Shown here in pieces: positions 12,477-25,274 of a stretch of DNA of 64,000 bases (position 1 is the stretch's first letter; each line of letters opens with the position of its first letter). The notes beneath the pieces were generated by a model. It worked only from the letters and a program-made list of their open reading frames with translations, had not been told where the DNA came from and did no database searches. The position numbers were made by a program, and so were the translations under genes. The DNA is from Amphimedon queenslandica (lineage: Eukaryota > Porifera > Demospongiae > Haplosclerida > Niphatidae), in NCBI RefSeq assembly GCF_000090795.2, contig NW_003546243.1:1252731-1316730 (forward strand), in the 5' to 3' direction.

Positions 12477-12633
12477 AGTATTTTAAGTTTTAACCTCATT
12501 ATTATTCATGATAGTTAATTTAAATCTACTGCGCATGCGCAGAAATTCAAATTTTTCGTTCCAAAAAGTAAAATTCATAGAGAAAGAGAAGAAGAGATTT
12601 GGCGTGTAGTTTTCCCACCAGTACCTAGCAACA

Positions 12634-13392
12634 ATGGCATCTCAGAACTATCCACCGCCTAGCAACAGTCGCTCAAAAACTGTAGATAGCGGAATGGCAG
12701 TCAGCAAAGACGGTCACTCAGTAACAAAGAGACTGAGACAAGACCTCACTACACTGATGGTAAGTATATAAACAAACCATCCAGAAACATCATGTGTAAC
12801 ACTTATAATCATACAGCTATCAGGAGACAAGTCAATATCAGCATTCCCAGATAATGATAATTTATTCAATTGGATAGCTACCATCACAGGAGGGACTGGT
12901 ACTATTTACGAGTCTCAGTCTTACAAACTGACCATGTCCTTTCCTGGGCGTTACCCTTACAATCCTCCTGTTGTCAAGTTCCTCACTCCAATATTTCATC
13001 CCAACGTTGATGAATTTGGTAACATATGTCTTGATATACTCAAAGTAAGATGTATTGAGAAAGCTTAAATTAGAAAAAAATTAATTCTGTTTGATATCGA
13101 TAATAGGAAAAATGGTCGGCTTTATTTGATGTAAGAACAATTTTATTATCAATACAAAGTTTACTAGGAGGTAGGGTACACTGTAAATATATAACATTTA
13201 TTAAATTGCTATTGTGTTGTATTGTAGAACCAAACATCGAGAGCCCGTTAAATAGTGAAGCTGCTGATTTATGGGAAAGACCTGAAGGTAACTAACGTTA
13301 TTGTTATTTTTTTGAATTCCTTGGGGTTTTCTGTCTTAGAATATAAGAGGATTCTACAAGTAAAGTATAGAGAAGCATCAAAAGCAACATAA
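12634..13392 (+). CDS. UBE2C: Ubiquitin-conjugating enzyme E2 C (APC/C E2)
   Basis: E2 that starts ubiquitin chains on anaphase-promoting-complex substrates. It begins [11 protein letters not shown], as in human UBE2C (MASQNRDP), and keeps the family's unstructured N-terminal extension followed by [11 protein letters not shown]. The UBC core reads [36 protein letters not shown], then [19 protein letters not shown] with the catalytic Cys, and [20 protein letters not shown]. The length of about 175 residues fits. One codon of the GEPNIESP block is split by an intron (phase 1) and joins cleanly. It converges on NUP93, with 224 bp between stops. Confidence 0.96.
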
Positions 13393-13616
13393 CCCAATTG
13401 CAAATTAATATTTATTTATGTTATTATTATTATTACTCGTCTTATTGCAAACTGTTTTTCTCTCCTTCTGTCTCTCATCATAATTCTTGTTTACAATGTC
13501 ATTGTGTTTGTTACAGTTATACTACCAATCGGATAGTGAGTATGGTATGGTACTAATACTAGTAAGCAGTAATTTTGACTAGATTATCACAATAATTACG
13601 AGTTCAAGTTAAAATG

Positions 13617-16600
13617 TTAGTTCATTAGTACTTCCATTTGTACAAGACGTGCATTGATGTCTCCGGGCATTTGATAAGGTATCATTCCAGCAAAAGTTAT
13701 CAATGACTGGGCATTTGTGCGTAGCCTACTCATCAACTAAAATATAGAAAATAAGAGACAGAAAGAAACAATAAGAAGTGTCCAATATAATACAGAGATT
13801 AAGGAGCAATAAATTCTAAAAATGGTACCATTTGTATCCCGTCATTTTGCTCTTTGCCTTTTACTGGAGTAGAACTAAAAACAAAAGGCAATAATGCATG
13901 TTCTATACGCATAATCTCTTACCTAGCTTTTCTATACTGAGTACATATAATGGTCATTACTGCCAGCAGTAGGTCAGGAAAGCACTGTCTCACCTACATG
14001 TACATAACGTACGAATTGAATAGTACCCATGGTAACAAACTACACCCACATAGTCACTCATTGTTCGAAATCCTTGAACTCTTTGCTCAACTTTCTCCCC
14101 AGGAGTCAGAGGGAGCAAGTGTAGCTTCTTAATGATCTATTGGCATACGATGATGATAAGAGTATCATTATTGAGGGGGCATTACATCAAAAGCTTGATC
14201 CAATCTCTTTGCATGATACGCATCAAAAAACTGCATCAGATCAAGGAGTAGGAAGAAAGTGTGGCTGATCTGCATTGATGTAGTATAACCATGGTTACGA
14301 TACCTATACACACAAGATTAAAGGTTTAAGTATTATACTTAAAATGTCATACCTAATACCAAATTAATCATTTAATGTTCTTATCAATTCTTTACCTTTC
14401 AGCAATGGATACTGATAGTTGCTGTAATCTGTGACGATCGGACTGAGGTGGTGAGGGAGAAGAAACAACTCCACTTAGTAAGTGGCTCAGCAACTCCAGG
14501 ACCTTCTCTCTCTCCTGCATACAAGCAAATGCATCACTACGTTAACTATGCTTACCTGTGCTAAGTCATAGAGTCTAACAGAGTCTTCGAAACGTCCTTG
14601 TCCCTCAGCCTCTTCTGCTATGAAACTAGTTATTTCAGCTTCGACTTTCTCTCCAACTTTAGGAGAGAATTTATTGATACAGCCGTGCTAAAAGAAAGAA
14701 AGAGCATAACATTTCCCTAATGGTTTTAAACTGACTCTTTTTGATCCATCCGGTTCTATTCTTCCAAGTATCATCTCAAACTACAATAATAAATTGAAAG
14801 GCTATAAAATGTCTTTTGCCAGGGAAATAAGTAAAAGATTGGTTACAAGTGGTAACGTACTTCTCTGCTCTCAAGAGCTAATTCACTAACACAAGAGAAA
14901 AAGAGATTCCTATCCAAACTGTCCTTTAAATCCCTACAAAAGAGCACCTCAAATAGTCCATGAAGACTAATTCCTCAATTACTTGAGTCTGTAAAAGTAT
15001 TCGAGTGCTTCCCGAGGATCAGTCAATGCAAACTTTCTAGTGTATCCAATAACCAGTTTGCCTAAGTTAAGCCTTGCTATGCCATTAGGCTCATCCTTCA
15101 CTAATGAAATAGAGAAAAATAATAATAAGTGGGCATGCTAATTGTGAACACTACTGGCTCTTACATAAAGGAGAATTAAAGGATTCACAAGGATGGAGTA
15201 GGTTTTGATCATGTAATGCAAGAGCAAAGTGAACTGCATGACAACGTAAAGAGTCAATACGTGACAGAAATTCTATCGCCTAAAATATTAAAAAAATAGC
15301 ATATCAAATATCAGGCATATACTCACAGCTTCAAACTGAACAGTGAGGAGTAACACTTGAAAATAAAGATGTGGATTCCTTTGAGCATCAAAATGAGACT
15401 CACCTTATGAAATTAAAAAAAAAGATGACCAATCATTAATACTGGCTTACCATAGTCTTTAAGGAGTAAATGTTGCAATGAAGAGAAATTCAATTGATCA
15501 GAAGAATAGCCACCATCAACATTAACTTGACACAACTAGAAAAGTACATATACATTTAGTATTATAGGACCTAGCTAGTACTGACCTTTAGCCACATATA
15601 GTCCTCAGTTTTCACTAGTACCTGATAGTGTGTATTGTTTAATTCACATCTTCCCAGTACACAAAACACTGCTTTCTTGTAAGGATCAGTACTATTCCTA
15701 ACTGTCTTGTTATACAGCTGCTTTAATGTATTCTCTGATGTAGGAGAGAGTCTATTGAAAGAAAGAACATATAAAACAGTATACACGTACACAACACCTG
15801 TAATCTGGCGTGTTCTGATACTCCTCCAAATATTGGGCTACATCGCTATAATTAATTATTTTCAGAATTAATGCAGTTATAACTTATGTAGCTTACTAAT
15901 GACTCCCCAGGACAGATCTTGCAGCCTCTAAGTCTCCACATCTCATACAGTAGAATACAATAGCCCAAAGAGGCTGGCCGTCTACCAACTCATCCTACCA
16001 TACAACAGAATAGATGTCTCAGGTGGTGCATTGTTTAGGAAAGATTATGAAAAGCTCCAGGAGCTGGGGGTGCTTGTTTAGAGAGGTGCATAGCAAAGTA
16101 CACAGTACACTTGTAAACAACCAGACTTTCTAATTAGAATGCACCCAAAAATAATTACCAAGACCAGGAGGTGCACGCAATAAAAATTTTTTATTGTGGA
16201 AGCCGTGTAGAGGTCCAATAATTAGGAGGGTGCATTAATTGGGCGAGTACAGTAAGTTACTTGTTCACGGATTTTTATGAAGTTTTAAAGTTATTCCAAA
16301 ATTGGGCTGTACAAGGACTTCGACCAAATTTTACCAAAAATTAAAAAGAGAGAATTCTCCATTTTTATAATTTTTTTCTGATACATATACATGTACTTAT
16401 GTTGTGTAGAAACTTCGAGTTGATTCTGATCAAAATTGGATTTTTTATGAATTTTTAAAGTTGCTCCAAAAACAGGCCAAAGTACCTGTACTATAGTACA
16501 GGGACTTCGGCCAAATTTCGCCAAAAATGACTAGGAGAGAGTTTTCCATTTTTATAATTTTTTCTGATACATATGCATGTTTTTATATTGTGTAGCAAGT

Positions 16601-18142
16601 TTGAGCTGATTCCAATTAAAATTTCATTTTTTATGAATTTTTAAAGTTGCTCCAAAATCAGGCCAAAGTCCCTGTACTATAGTACAGGGACTTCGGCCAA
16701 ATTTCGCCAAAAATGATTAGGAGAGAGTTTTCCATTTTAATAATTTTTTCTGATACATATACATGTTTTTATGTTGTGTAGCAAGTTTGAGCTAATTCCA
16801 ATTAAGATTGAATATTTTAATGAATTTTTGAAGTTGCTCCAAAATCTATTTACTACCAACCTCAAGTCCAGGCATTGCTGATGCATGCTTCAATTTCAAA
16901 TAACTCTGAATGAGTTTAGCTGTGCCAGGGACTCCTCCTAGTTGAGACTGAGAGAGATTGCTATACACTAAATCCTTTACATACTCCAGATATCTGAAAA
17001 TAAGAGGAAGGAGCCATAAGATGAGACAATAATTAATACCATACTGTTTTTCAAGGAATGTTCTTGACTTTTGTATGAATTGTTTGAGAAGGTTCGACGA
17101 TGATCTGTGATTATGAGCATCAGGAGGCAGCGTATGAACATCAAGCAACATCTTAAGAAGTAGCCAAGAATCCTTAATACTCTATCAAAAGCGTAAGCAA
17201 CTAATAATAATAATAATGTCAAAGGTCGATTGGATACTTTGTCATTAAAGGATTTGCTTGCTTCATGAAACTTAGTCACTAATGCACAAGGGACATCGTG
17301 TAACTCAGAATCATTAGCATAATATAACTAAAAAGAGATGCAATGAGAGAGAGAAAGCCTGTTTGCTTAGTTACTTCTCTTGCATATGCCATTTCAACAG
17401 CACTCAAGGCACTGCGTCCCTGAAAACTAAGAGGATCAACATTAAGAGCCTAAATGAGACACAAGGAGACACATAACACCACCGATTATACTTTAATTAC
17501 TTCAGCTTGTGTAGGAAGCTCAGGAAATTCTTGATTAGAAGGTTCAAGCAATGACTCTAAAATCTTCTCTTTCTCCTTATCCCATTCATCAATCGTGTGC
17601 TTCCATAATCTTTTATCAGCTTCGGAAAACCTCTGAAGTGAGAAAGCAATACTAAAAGGTGAGAGAAAAAAGCTTACATTATTCCTTGATTCTTCGATAA
17701 TAGATAGTAAGGTATTCTCTCTCTCATTTCTGAGAAAACCCTAAAATTAATGAAGTGTAACTGCATATGCTACTTAGTCAAGCCAAACCCACTTCTATAT
17801 CAGTCTCCCAGACTGGATCTATTGGCTCAAGATTCTTTGTAGCATTAAGAGTCTCAAGACGTTGAGAAGTCCTCGGGACATCAAAACCACAAGAACTCAA
17901 TAATATAGAGCTATAAAGTAAATATATTATCATTATAATTATAAAAACAGTTGTTCTTACGCTTTCCCTTCTTTTTCTTTAGGAATGTCTCCTGTAGCTT
18001 TATTCAGGAGGCGCTGGCCAGCCTCAGCTATTTGGTGGAGGTTTCTATGGACTCGGGGGAGCTCATCGTTCCCTCCTATATCTGCTGAGAGTAGCTCTGC
18101 CTCTTGGAGAAGCTCGGAAAGATTTTTCGATCTGGACGCCAT
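13617..18142 (-). CDS. NUP93: Nucleoporin NUP93
   Basis: Scaffold nucleoporin of the inner ring of the nuclear pore. The N-terminus [18 protein letters not shown] with [19 protein letters not shown] matches the NUP93 coiled-coil start (human LLQQAEQL, LPHVERNLQEIQQAGERL). Further matches are [19 protein letters not shown] near 16900, [19 protein letters not shown] near 15650, and the C-terminus [19 protein letters not shown] followed by LVQMEVLMN. More than fifteen small exons are used. The length is about 800 residues, as expected. The intron between the exons at 15905-15997 and 16853 is about 850 bp, ten times its neighbours, because repeats fill it. Confidence 0.95.
16028..16258. mobile_element. 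Possible MITE remnant in a NUP93 intron
   Basis: A stretch unlike its surroundings. It holds repeated GTGCA-type motifs (GGTGCATAGC, GAATGCACCC, GGAGGTGCAC, GGGTGCATTAATT) and ends at GGGCGAGTACAGTAA beside the 186-bp repeat array. I cannot define terminal inverted repeats or a target duplication. Confidence 0.3.
16259..16850 (+). repeat. Array of about 3.3 units of the 186-bp palindromic repeat
   Basis: Palindromes start at about 16484 and 16670, exactly 186 bp apart. The partial unit at the left lacks the palindrome. The array lies in a NUP93 intron and ends at the acceptor of the next exon. Confidence 0.9.
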
Positions 18143-18260
18143 TACTTTTTCAAAGATTAATGTCTATGAAATTACACGTGTGCCAGGTAGGCGTGGTTTT
18201 AAATTTTTAACGCTTGTCGCTTTGGATTTGATTACATTTACAAACTACAAATTTGAAATC
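18143..18260. promoter_or_regulatory. Bidirectional promoter interval NUP93 / GMPR
   Basis: 118 bp between divergent start codons. No clear core element is seen. Confidence 0.5.
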
Positions 18261-19989
<1,729 letters not shown>

Positions 19990-20148
19990 AGAAAACAAGA
20001 GATACCAACAGTGCAAACTAGAACTTATTATCTGTATCACCATTTTTATTAGATACATTTATTGTCCTGAGTTATACGGACGTGTCCACATACATTAAAC
20101 TTCACGTATGCGGGAGTGTTCGGATGTGCCACGTGTATATAAATCAAA

Positions 20149-20921
20149 ATGGAGTGCTTGATTGGAATGAAGTTTGATGGTTTTTCTTTAATAGCTCACG
20201 ACAATTCAGCTGGTAGGAGCGTCCTGGTCATGAAACAGAACCAAGACAAGATATTTCACCTGGGAGACCATCTAGCAATGGTTGTATGTGGTGATACTGG
20301 AGATACTGTGTACTTTGGTGAATTTATACAAAAGAATCTTGCATACTACAGAATTAAGAATGGGTAATTAACTTTAAAAATACAATAATAATTATTATTA
20401 AATTAATTTTTGTGGAACATTTTCTGCACCACTTAGATTAATTATTAATAATTATAGATTAAATTCTTGTCATTTTTAGATACTCTTTATCGCCAAGTGC
20501 TGCTGTTAACTACACTCGTCACGAGATGGCAAAGCGGCTCCGTCAAGCCCCTAACCTAGTGAACCTTATAATGACAGGCTATGACGAGTCAACCAAACAA
20601 ACCTCACTCTACTTCATGGACTATCTCGGTACACTAGCCGATGTACCGTTTGCAGCCCACGGCTATGGTTCTTACTTTGCCCTCAGCACTCTTGATCGCT
20701 ATCATCGCTCTAACATGAGCAAAGAGGAGGCAGAGGGGCTCCTCCTCAAGTGTATATTGGAGGTTCAAAAGCGTCTGGTCATCAACCTCCCATCTTTTAG
20801 TTTTTATTTTGTTGACGAGAATGGAGTCTCCAGTAAAAGGACTGTCAAGACAGAGCCGGCTAAAGTCGTTGGAGAGAGCACGGGAGAGCAGCAATCAGAG
20901 GAAATGGATGTGTTTGTCTGA
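20149..20921 (+). CDS. PSMB2: Proteasome subunit beta type-2 (beta-4)
   Basis: Structural, non-catalytic beta subunit of the 20S proteasome. It begins MECLIGMKFDGFSLIAHD with no N-terminal Thr propeptide, as is usual for this subunit. CGDTGDTVYFGEFIQKN, YSLSPSAAVNYTR, YFMDYLGTLADVPFAAHGYG and ALSTLDRYH are all family blocks. Two exons are separated by an intron of about 110 bp (20365-20479). The C-terminal tail (KTEPAKVV and an acidic end in EEMDVFV) is about 15 residues longer than in human and looks disordered. Confidence 0.95.
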
Positions 20922-21351
20922 CATTAAACAATGATTAGTGTCCATTTACTGTATGTACACAACTACACGTCCATATAGTTAATATTATTATGATTCACCT
21001 GGGTATGTTAATTGTCACTTTTAGTTTACATGTATTTGGAACTTTTAGTTTAAATTATTCACAGTGCTTTAAGCTAAGTAAATTTTCTTTATTAAAAACT
21101 TGTGCCTGTATAGTAGAGCCTGTGAACTGAGTACTAATAATAAATAATTAATTTACATAAAATCATTTTGATCAATATTAATGGTTTATAATTAATTAAA
21201 TTACCCAGTTGCATGGGGCTAAATAAAACAAAAACAAGAAACTAGTCGAAACTATTATATAAAATTTCAGTATCGAATAACACAACGATTATTAGTGTTT
21301 AAAAAAGCTGTAGGACGAAAGACAAAGAAGACTGGAAGAAATAAGAGAAGG
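20922..21351. other. Intergenic, nothing recognised
   Basis: AT-rich spacer between the converging PSMB2 and CHMP4 genes; it should hold both 3' UTRs. No conserved element is visible. Confidence 0.5.
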
Positions 21352-22622
21352 CTAGTTTAACCACTCAGCCAATTCCCTCAAATCAGATTCATCATCCTTT
21401 TCTTTTGACTTGATTGTAGAATTAGCTACAAGAGAAGATAAACACATTACAAGAGGGAACAAGATGACAAGTCATAGTCACATGGACCATTATTCATTGT
21501 TATGCTGAGATGGCAGACACATGATCATAATATGATACAATAATAATTGATACAATAATAATACTCAGCATTGCATTAAGCATGTAATTAATACTCACAT
21601 TTAATACTCAGCACTGCATTAAGCATGTAAGTAATACTCACATTGAAAATAGAAGCAAGAGTCTTGATGTATGTGTGTGTGCATATGCCTTAGGGTACTT
21701 ACGGACATCAGGTATGGTAGGCAGTTCCAGATTAACTGGAGTATTAGTATCTAACAATTGCTCATCAAGCTCTGCCTGCTCCATCTCTTCCAGCTCTGCT
21801 AATAACTCATCCTAAGGGAAACAATTAGAATCAGCATTAATACATGTAGTAGTGTAAATAATAAAAATATTCACATCGTCTAGTTCTTGGTTCATCCCAA
21901 AAGGTGTCGAAAGCGCATCGCTGATCTCCTGGGCTATGACGTTCTGCTCTTCAATGTCATCCATCATGTCATGTACATCATCAACATCTCTGAGGGAAAG
22001 AAAAAAAAGAACAAATTGAAAATTGCACTAATGTCACACATATTTCTATTGAAGTGTATTTTCAAAATACAAACTATATTTTCATTACAAGTATACTAAT
22101 GGTATGAAGATTACTCACAGATTGGCATGAGCTGCTTTCAATGCTTTGGCTGCATAGCTCATATTCTTGAGCACTTCCGTATTCGTCTGTGCATTCTCGA
22201 GCGACTCTCTCTGGAATTCAATGGTGGACAATGTACCATCAATCTGTTGTAATTGCTTTTCAAGTCTCTTCTTTCTTTTTAGAGCGTTTAGGGCACCTAG
22301 AAGTAATGAAATAGTCGGATGTTCATAATATTGGCAACAAGTCAATAGTGAGTATATTCTCCCATACAAGACACGGAACATAAAGATATGTAATGTAATG
22401 GTCTGGATTGATGCATGTATGAGAACTGGTGGCATATCTCTCACCTCTCTTGTTCTTGAGTCCATGTTTCTTGATCAGAGCATTCTCTTGGTCAATCTTC
22501 TTCTCGAGGAACTCAGACTTCTTGTTTAACATTTCCTCCGTCTCTCTCAGTTTCTGAATGGCCATTTGAGGGGTAGGGGGCTCGCCTTTCTTAGCTCCAA
22601 ACATTCTTGCCAGTGCCTCCAT
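21352..22622 (-). CDS. CHMP4: Charged multivesicular body protein 4 (ESCRT-III Snf7)
   Basis: Core ESCRT-III filament subunit for membrane scission. MEALARMFGAKKGEPPTPQM leads into helix alpha-1 (AIQKLRETEEMLNKKSEFLE), followed by LKRKKRLEKQLQQIDGTL. The acidic C-terminal half (DDVHDMMDDIEEQ, LDDDELLAELEEMEQAEL) follows. The protein ends LRELAEWLN, which matches the ALIX/Bro1-binding amphipathic helix (LxxLxxW) at the end of animal CHMP4 proteins. Five exons. Paralogue A/B/C cannot be assigned; the vertebrate split is later. Confidence 0.94.
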
Positions 22623-22756
22623 CACTTCTCTTTCTGTATCTCAATTCTCTATATGCGTTGTAAGCATCACGTGACGTACGAAGCTCCACCCATTTTATGC
22701 TGAGCTAGCAAGTACTAGCTCACTTGGAAGAAGTAAAACATTTACATGTAGCTTTT
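22623..22756. promoter_or_regulatory. Bidirectional promoter interval CHMP4 / SIRT5
   Basis: 134 bp between divergent start codons. Confidence 0.45.
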
Positions 22757-24129
22757 ATGGCTGCAATAAAAGGTGAGCTTAATGAAAAACAATCATCAGC
22801 ATTTATTGTCTTTTTTTAATTTTTAGAAAAAGATCAGTCACAACAGGATAGCTCAGGACCTTCATCTGACATGAGCAGTTTTAGGTCAATATTTGCTGGT
22901 GCTAAACACATTGTAGTACTCAGTGGAGCAGGTATCAGTGCTGAAAGTGGTGTGCCCACTTTTCGTGGAGCTGGAGGCTATTGGAGAACATTTCAGGTAA
23001 CAATATAGAAGAATTACTGCACACTAATGCATTTAATTCATGCAGGCCCAGCAATTAGCAACTCCAGAGGCCTTTGCTGATAACCCATCACTTGTTTGGG
23101 AGTTTTATAGCTACAGAAGAGAAGTCATGCATTCAAAGCAGCCAAATCCAGGTCAACATTAATAAGTGAATGAACAGGCATGCCTGACTATTTGTTGTAG
23201 CATAGTAAAATTTGGATTACAATTAATGACATGCTACCATATAATTCCAACACCTATACAGCCCACAAAGCTATCGCTGAACTAGAAAAGAGATTGCAAC
23301 CGCAGGGAAGGAAAGTAACAGTCATCACACAAAATATTGACCGCCTTCATCACAGAGCTGGATCAGAGGATGTCATAGAGCTCCATGGCTCTCTCTTTCA
23401 CACCAGATGCACAAAATGCGGTGACGTGAGAGAGAACAAGGATAGCCCTATAGTACCGGCATTGAAAGATAAAGGGTAAGATAATAACTAACCTCTATTG
23501 AATGCATAAAAGTCGATTTTATAAATTAATGCCGTCTAGTGGTTTTATTTTAGAAAATAAATGTTTACTTTTGCTTTTCCACTCTATTTGTCCACTAGTA
23601 CTCCCAATCCAGACACTGAAGATGCTCGTATTCCAATTAATGAGCTTCCTCAGTGTGAATTGTGTGGATCTCTATTGCGTCCTCATGTAATTTGGTTTGG
23701 AGAACCACTAGATGAAGCTGTTCTTGACAGAACTTACAAAGAGATGGATAAATGTGATCTTTGCCTATTGGTACGATCATGCTCATCACTCTCTCTTACT
23801 CTCTCTTTCTTTATTTCTCTCTTTCTCTCATAATAGGTTGGTACATCATCAGTCGTGTATCCTGCTGCAGGATTTGCTCCTTTGCTTGCAACTCGTGGAG
23901 TTCCTGTCGCTGAATTCAATCTTGAGAAAACTCCAGTCACAGGAGCATTAAAGTATGCTTCTGGATGGACTGACTTAGTCTAAATTTATGCAAACTTAAT
24001 TGTGATAGTGCTGTACTTTTAAAATGTGTATCATTTATGTTCTATTTCTTTAGATTTCACTTTAAAGGCAAGTGTGGTGAGACACTACCAACAGCTATTG
24101 CTAAACACCAAAGTGAAGATTCACAATAA
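22757..24129 (+). CDS. SIRT5: NAD-dependent protein deacylase sirtuin-5
   Basis: Class III sirtuin that removes succinyl, malonyl and glutaryl groups from lysine. [19 protein letters not shown] is the NAD-binding start. [11 protein letters not shown] keeps the Tyr and Arg that in SIRT5 read the acidic acyl group. [12 protein letters not shown] and [11 protein letters not shown] carry the catalytic His. Two Zn Cys pairs are seen (CTKC, CELC). [18 protein letters not shown] and VAEFN close the Rossmann fold, and [12 protein letters not shown] the C-terminus. The first exon codes only MAAIK plus one base. No convincing mitochondrial presequence is seen in the roughly 22 residues before the catalytic domain (MAAIKEKDQSQQ, acidic and Ser-rich). 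Confidence 0.94.
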
Positions 24130-24186
24130 GTCGTTGTTATTAGTGTTTCCACATTGAAAGCTAACAAACAAAAGTTTTGTACAAAC

Positions 24187-24226
<40 letters not shown>

Positions 24227-24588
24227 GCATTAGATCAATCTATCAGCTATTATTTGTGTTAGTTGATAAAATTTTGATTGCTATCATCAAAAAGTACATT
24301 ATCTTTTACTGTGACACATTTTACTATGACATATTACTACGTTTGGCATCAAGAATCAGTACATAGTTGTGGCAAGGAATGCATAAAACCACAATTACTA
24401 CGTCATATATTATAACAAAATTTGTATCAGTAAAATATTATTAAAAAATTAATAGTGTAATTCCACAATAATAATTAAATTAAAGAAACAAAGTACAAGT
24501 CATACGAAATAATAATTGATTAGAAAAATTAATAAGCAACTTATTTGCATATAATAGCATAAAAATTGCACAGTCAATTAACCAAATT
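24130..24588. other. Intergenic with ATT microsatellite
   Basis: Spacer between converging SIRT5 and the Rab-like gene. An (ATT)n tract lies at about 24188-24226. Otherwise AT-rich with nothing recognised. Confidence 0.6.
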
Positions 24589-25274
24589 TTAACAACATTT
24601 CTTTTTCCCAGAGGGCTTACTGACCTGGGAATTCTTTGCAATCGTTTCTGCTGCTAATGGATGAACTTTAAGAGCAATGGTATCAAACATCTCCGTCAGA
24701 TTTGTGTTTTCAAGGGCACTGACTTCAAATATCATGTCTTCATCGATTTCGTTCAAATGAGCAAAATTTTTCACCCTCTCCTGGCTGACATCACGTGAAG
24801 ACTCAAGATCTAACTTGTTACCAACTATGGCGGTAATGATGGCCTCTTGTCCAGAGGCAACTCTAGCAGAAACTGCATTCTCGGCCCACGACGTTAAAGA
24901 ATCAAATGTCTCCTTTTCATCAATGCTATAGACAAGAAGAAGAACTTTAGCTGAGCGGAAGTACGTGTGAGGTATTGTGCTTAGATGCCTTTCCATGCCA
25001 GCTGTGTCAAATAATGTGATCTAAGTGAAAAGCAAAGAGAGGAAAAAAGAGATCATGAGGCTACCCATCCCCAACACAATGTTTTGGTATCACTTACTGA
25101 AACTTCTGCACCTTTTATGGGCCACTTCTTCTGTTTCTCAGCCTCTTTTCCAACAGGCTTAAACTCACCAGTAGTGAATCTTGTGAAAATCGACGTTTTC
25201 CCGACTCCCACATCTCCAACAAGAATGACTTTGTCTGGTGCGTTGTTCAGTAACAAACCATCTGCCAGTGCCAT
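24589..25274 (-). CDS. Atypical Rab-like small GTPase
   Basis: Two-exon Ras-superfamily protein of about 205 residues. The P-loop GDVGVGKTS, G4 motif NKLD and a C-terminal KKKCC, which suits double geranylgeranylation, place it nearest the Rab family. YFRSAKVLLLVYSIDEKETF is Rab-like. Switch II reads DTAGMERH, with Met in place of the Gln that positions the hydrolytic water. The G5 region is VSALENTN rather than ETSAK. The effector loop (EFKPVGKEAEKQKK) has no recognisable TIG threonine. It may therefore bind or hydrolyse GTP unusually. I cannot assign it to a named Rab subfamily. Confidence 0.85.
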
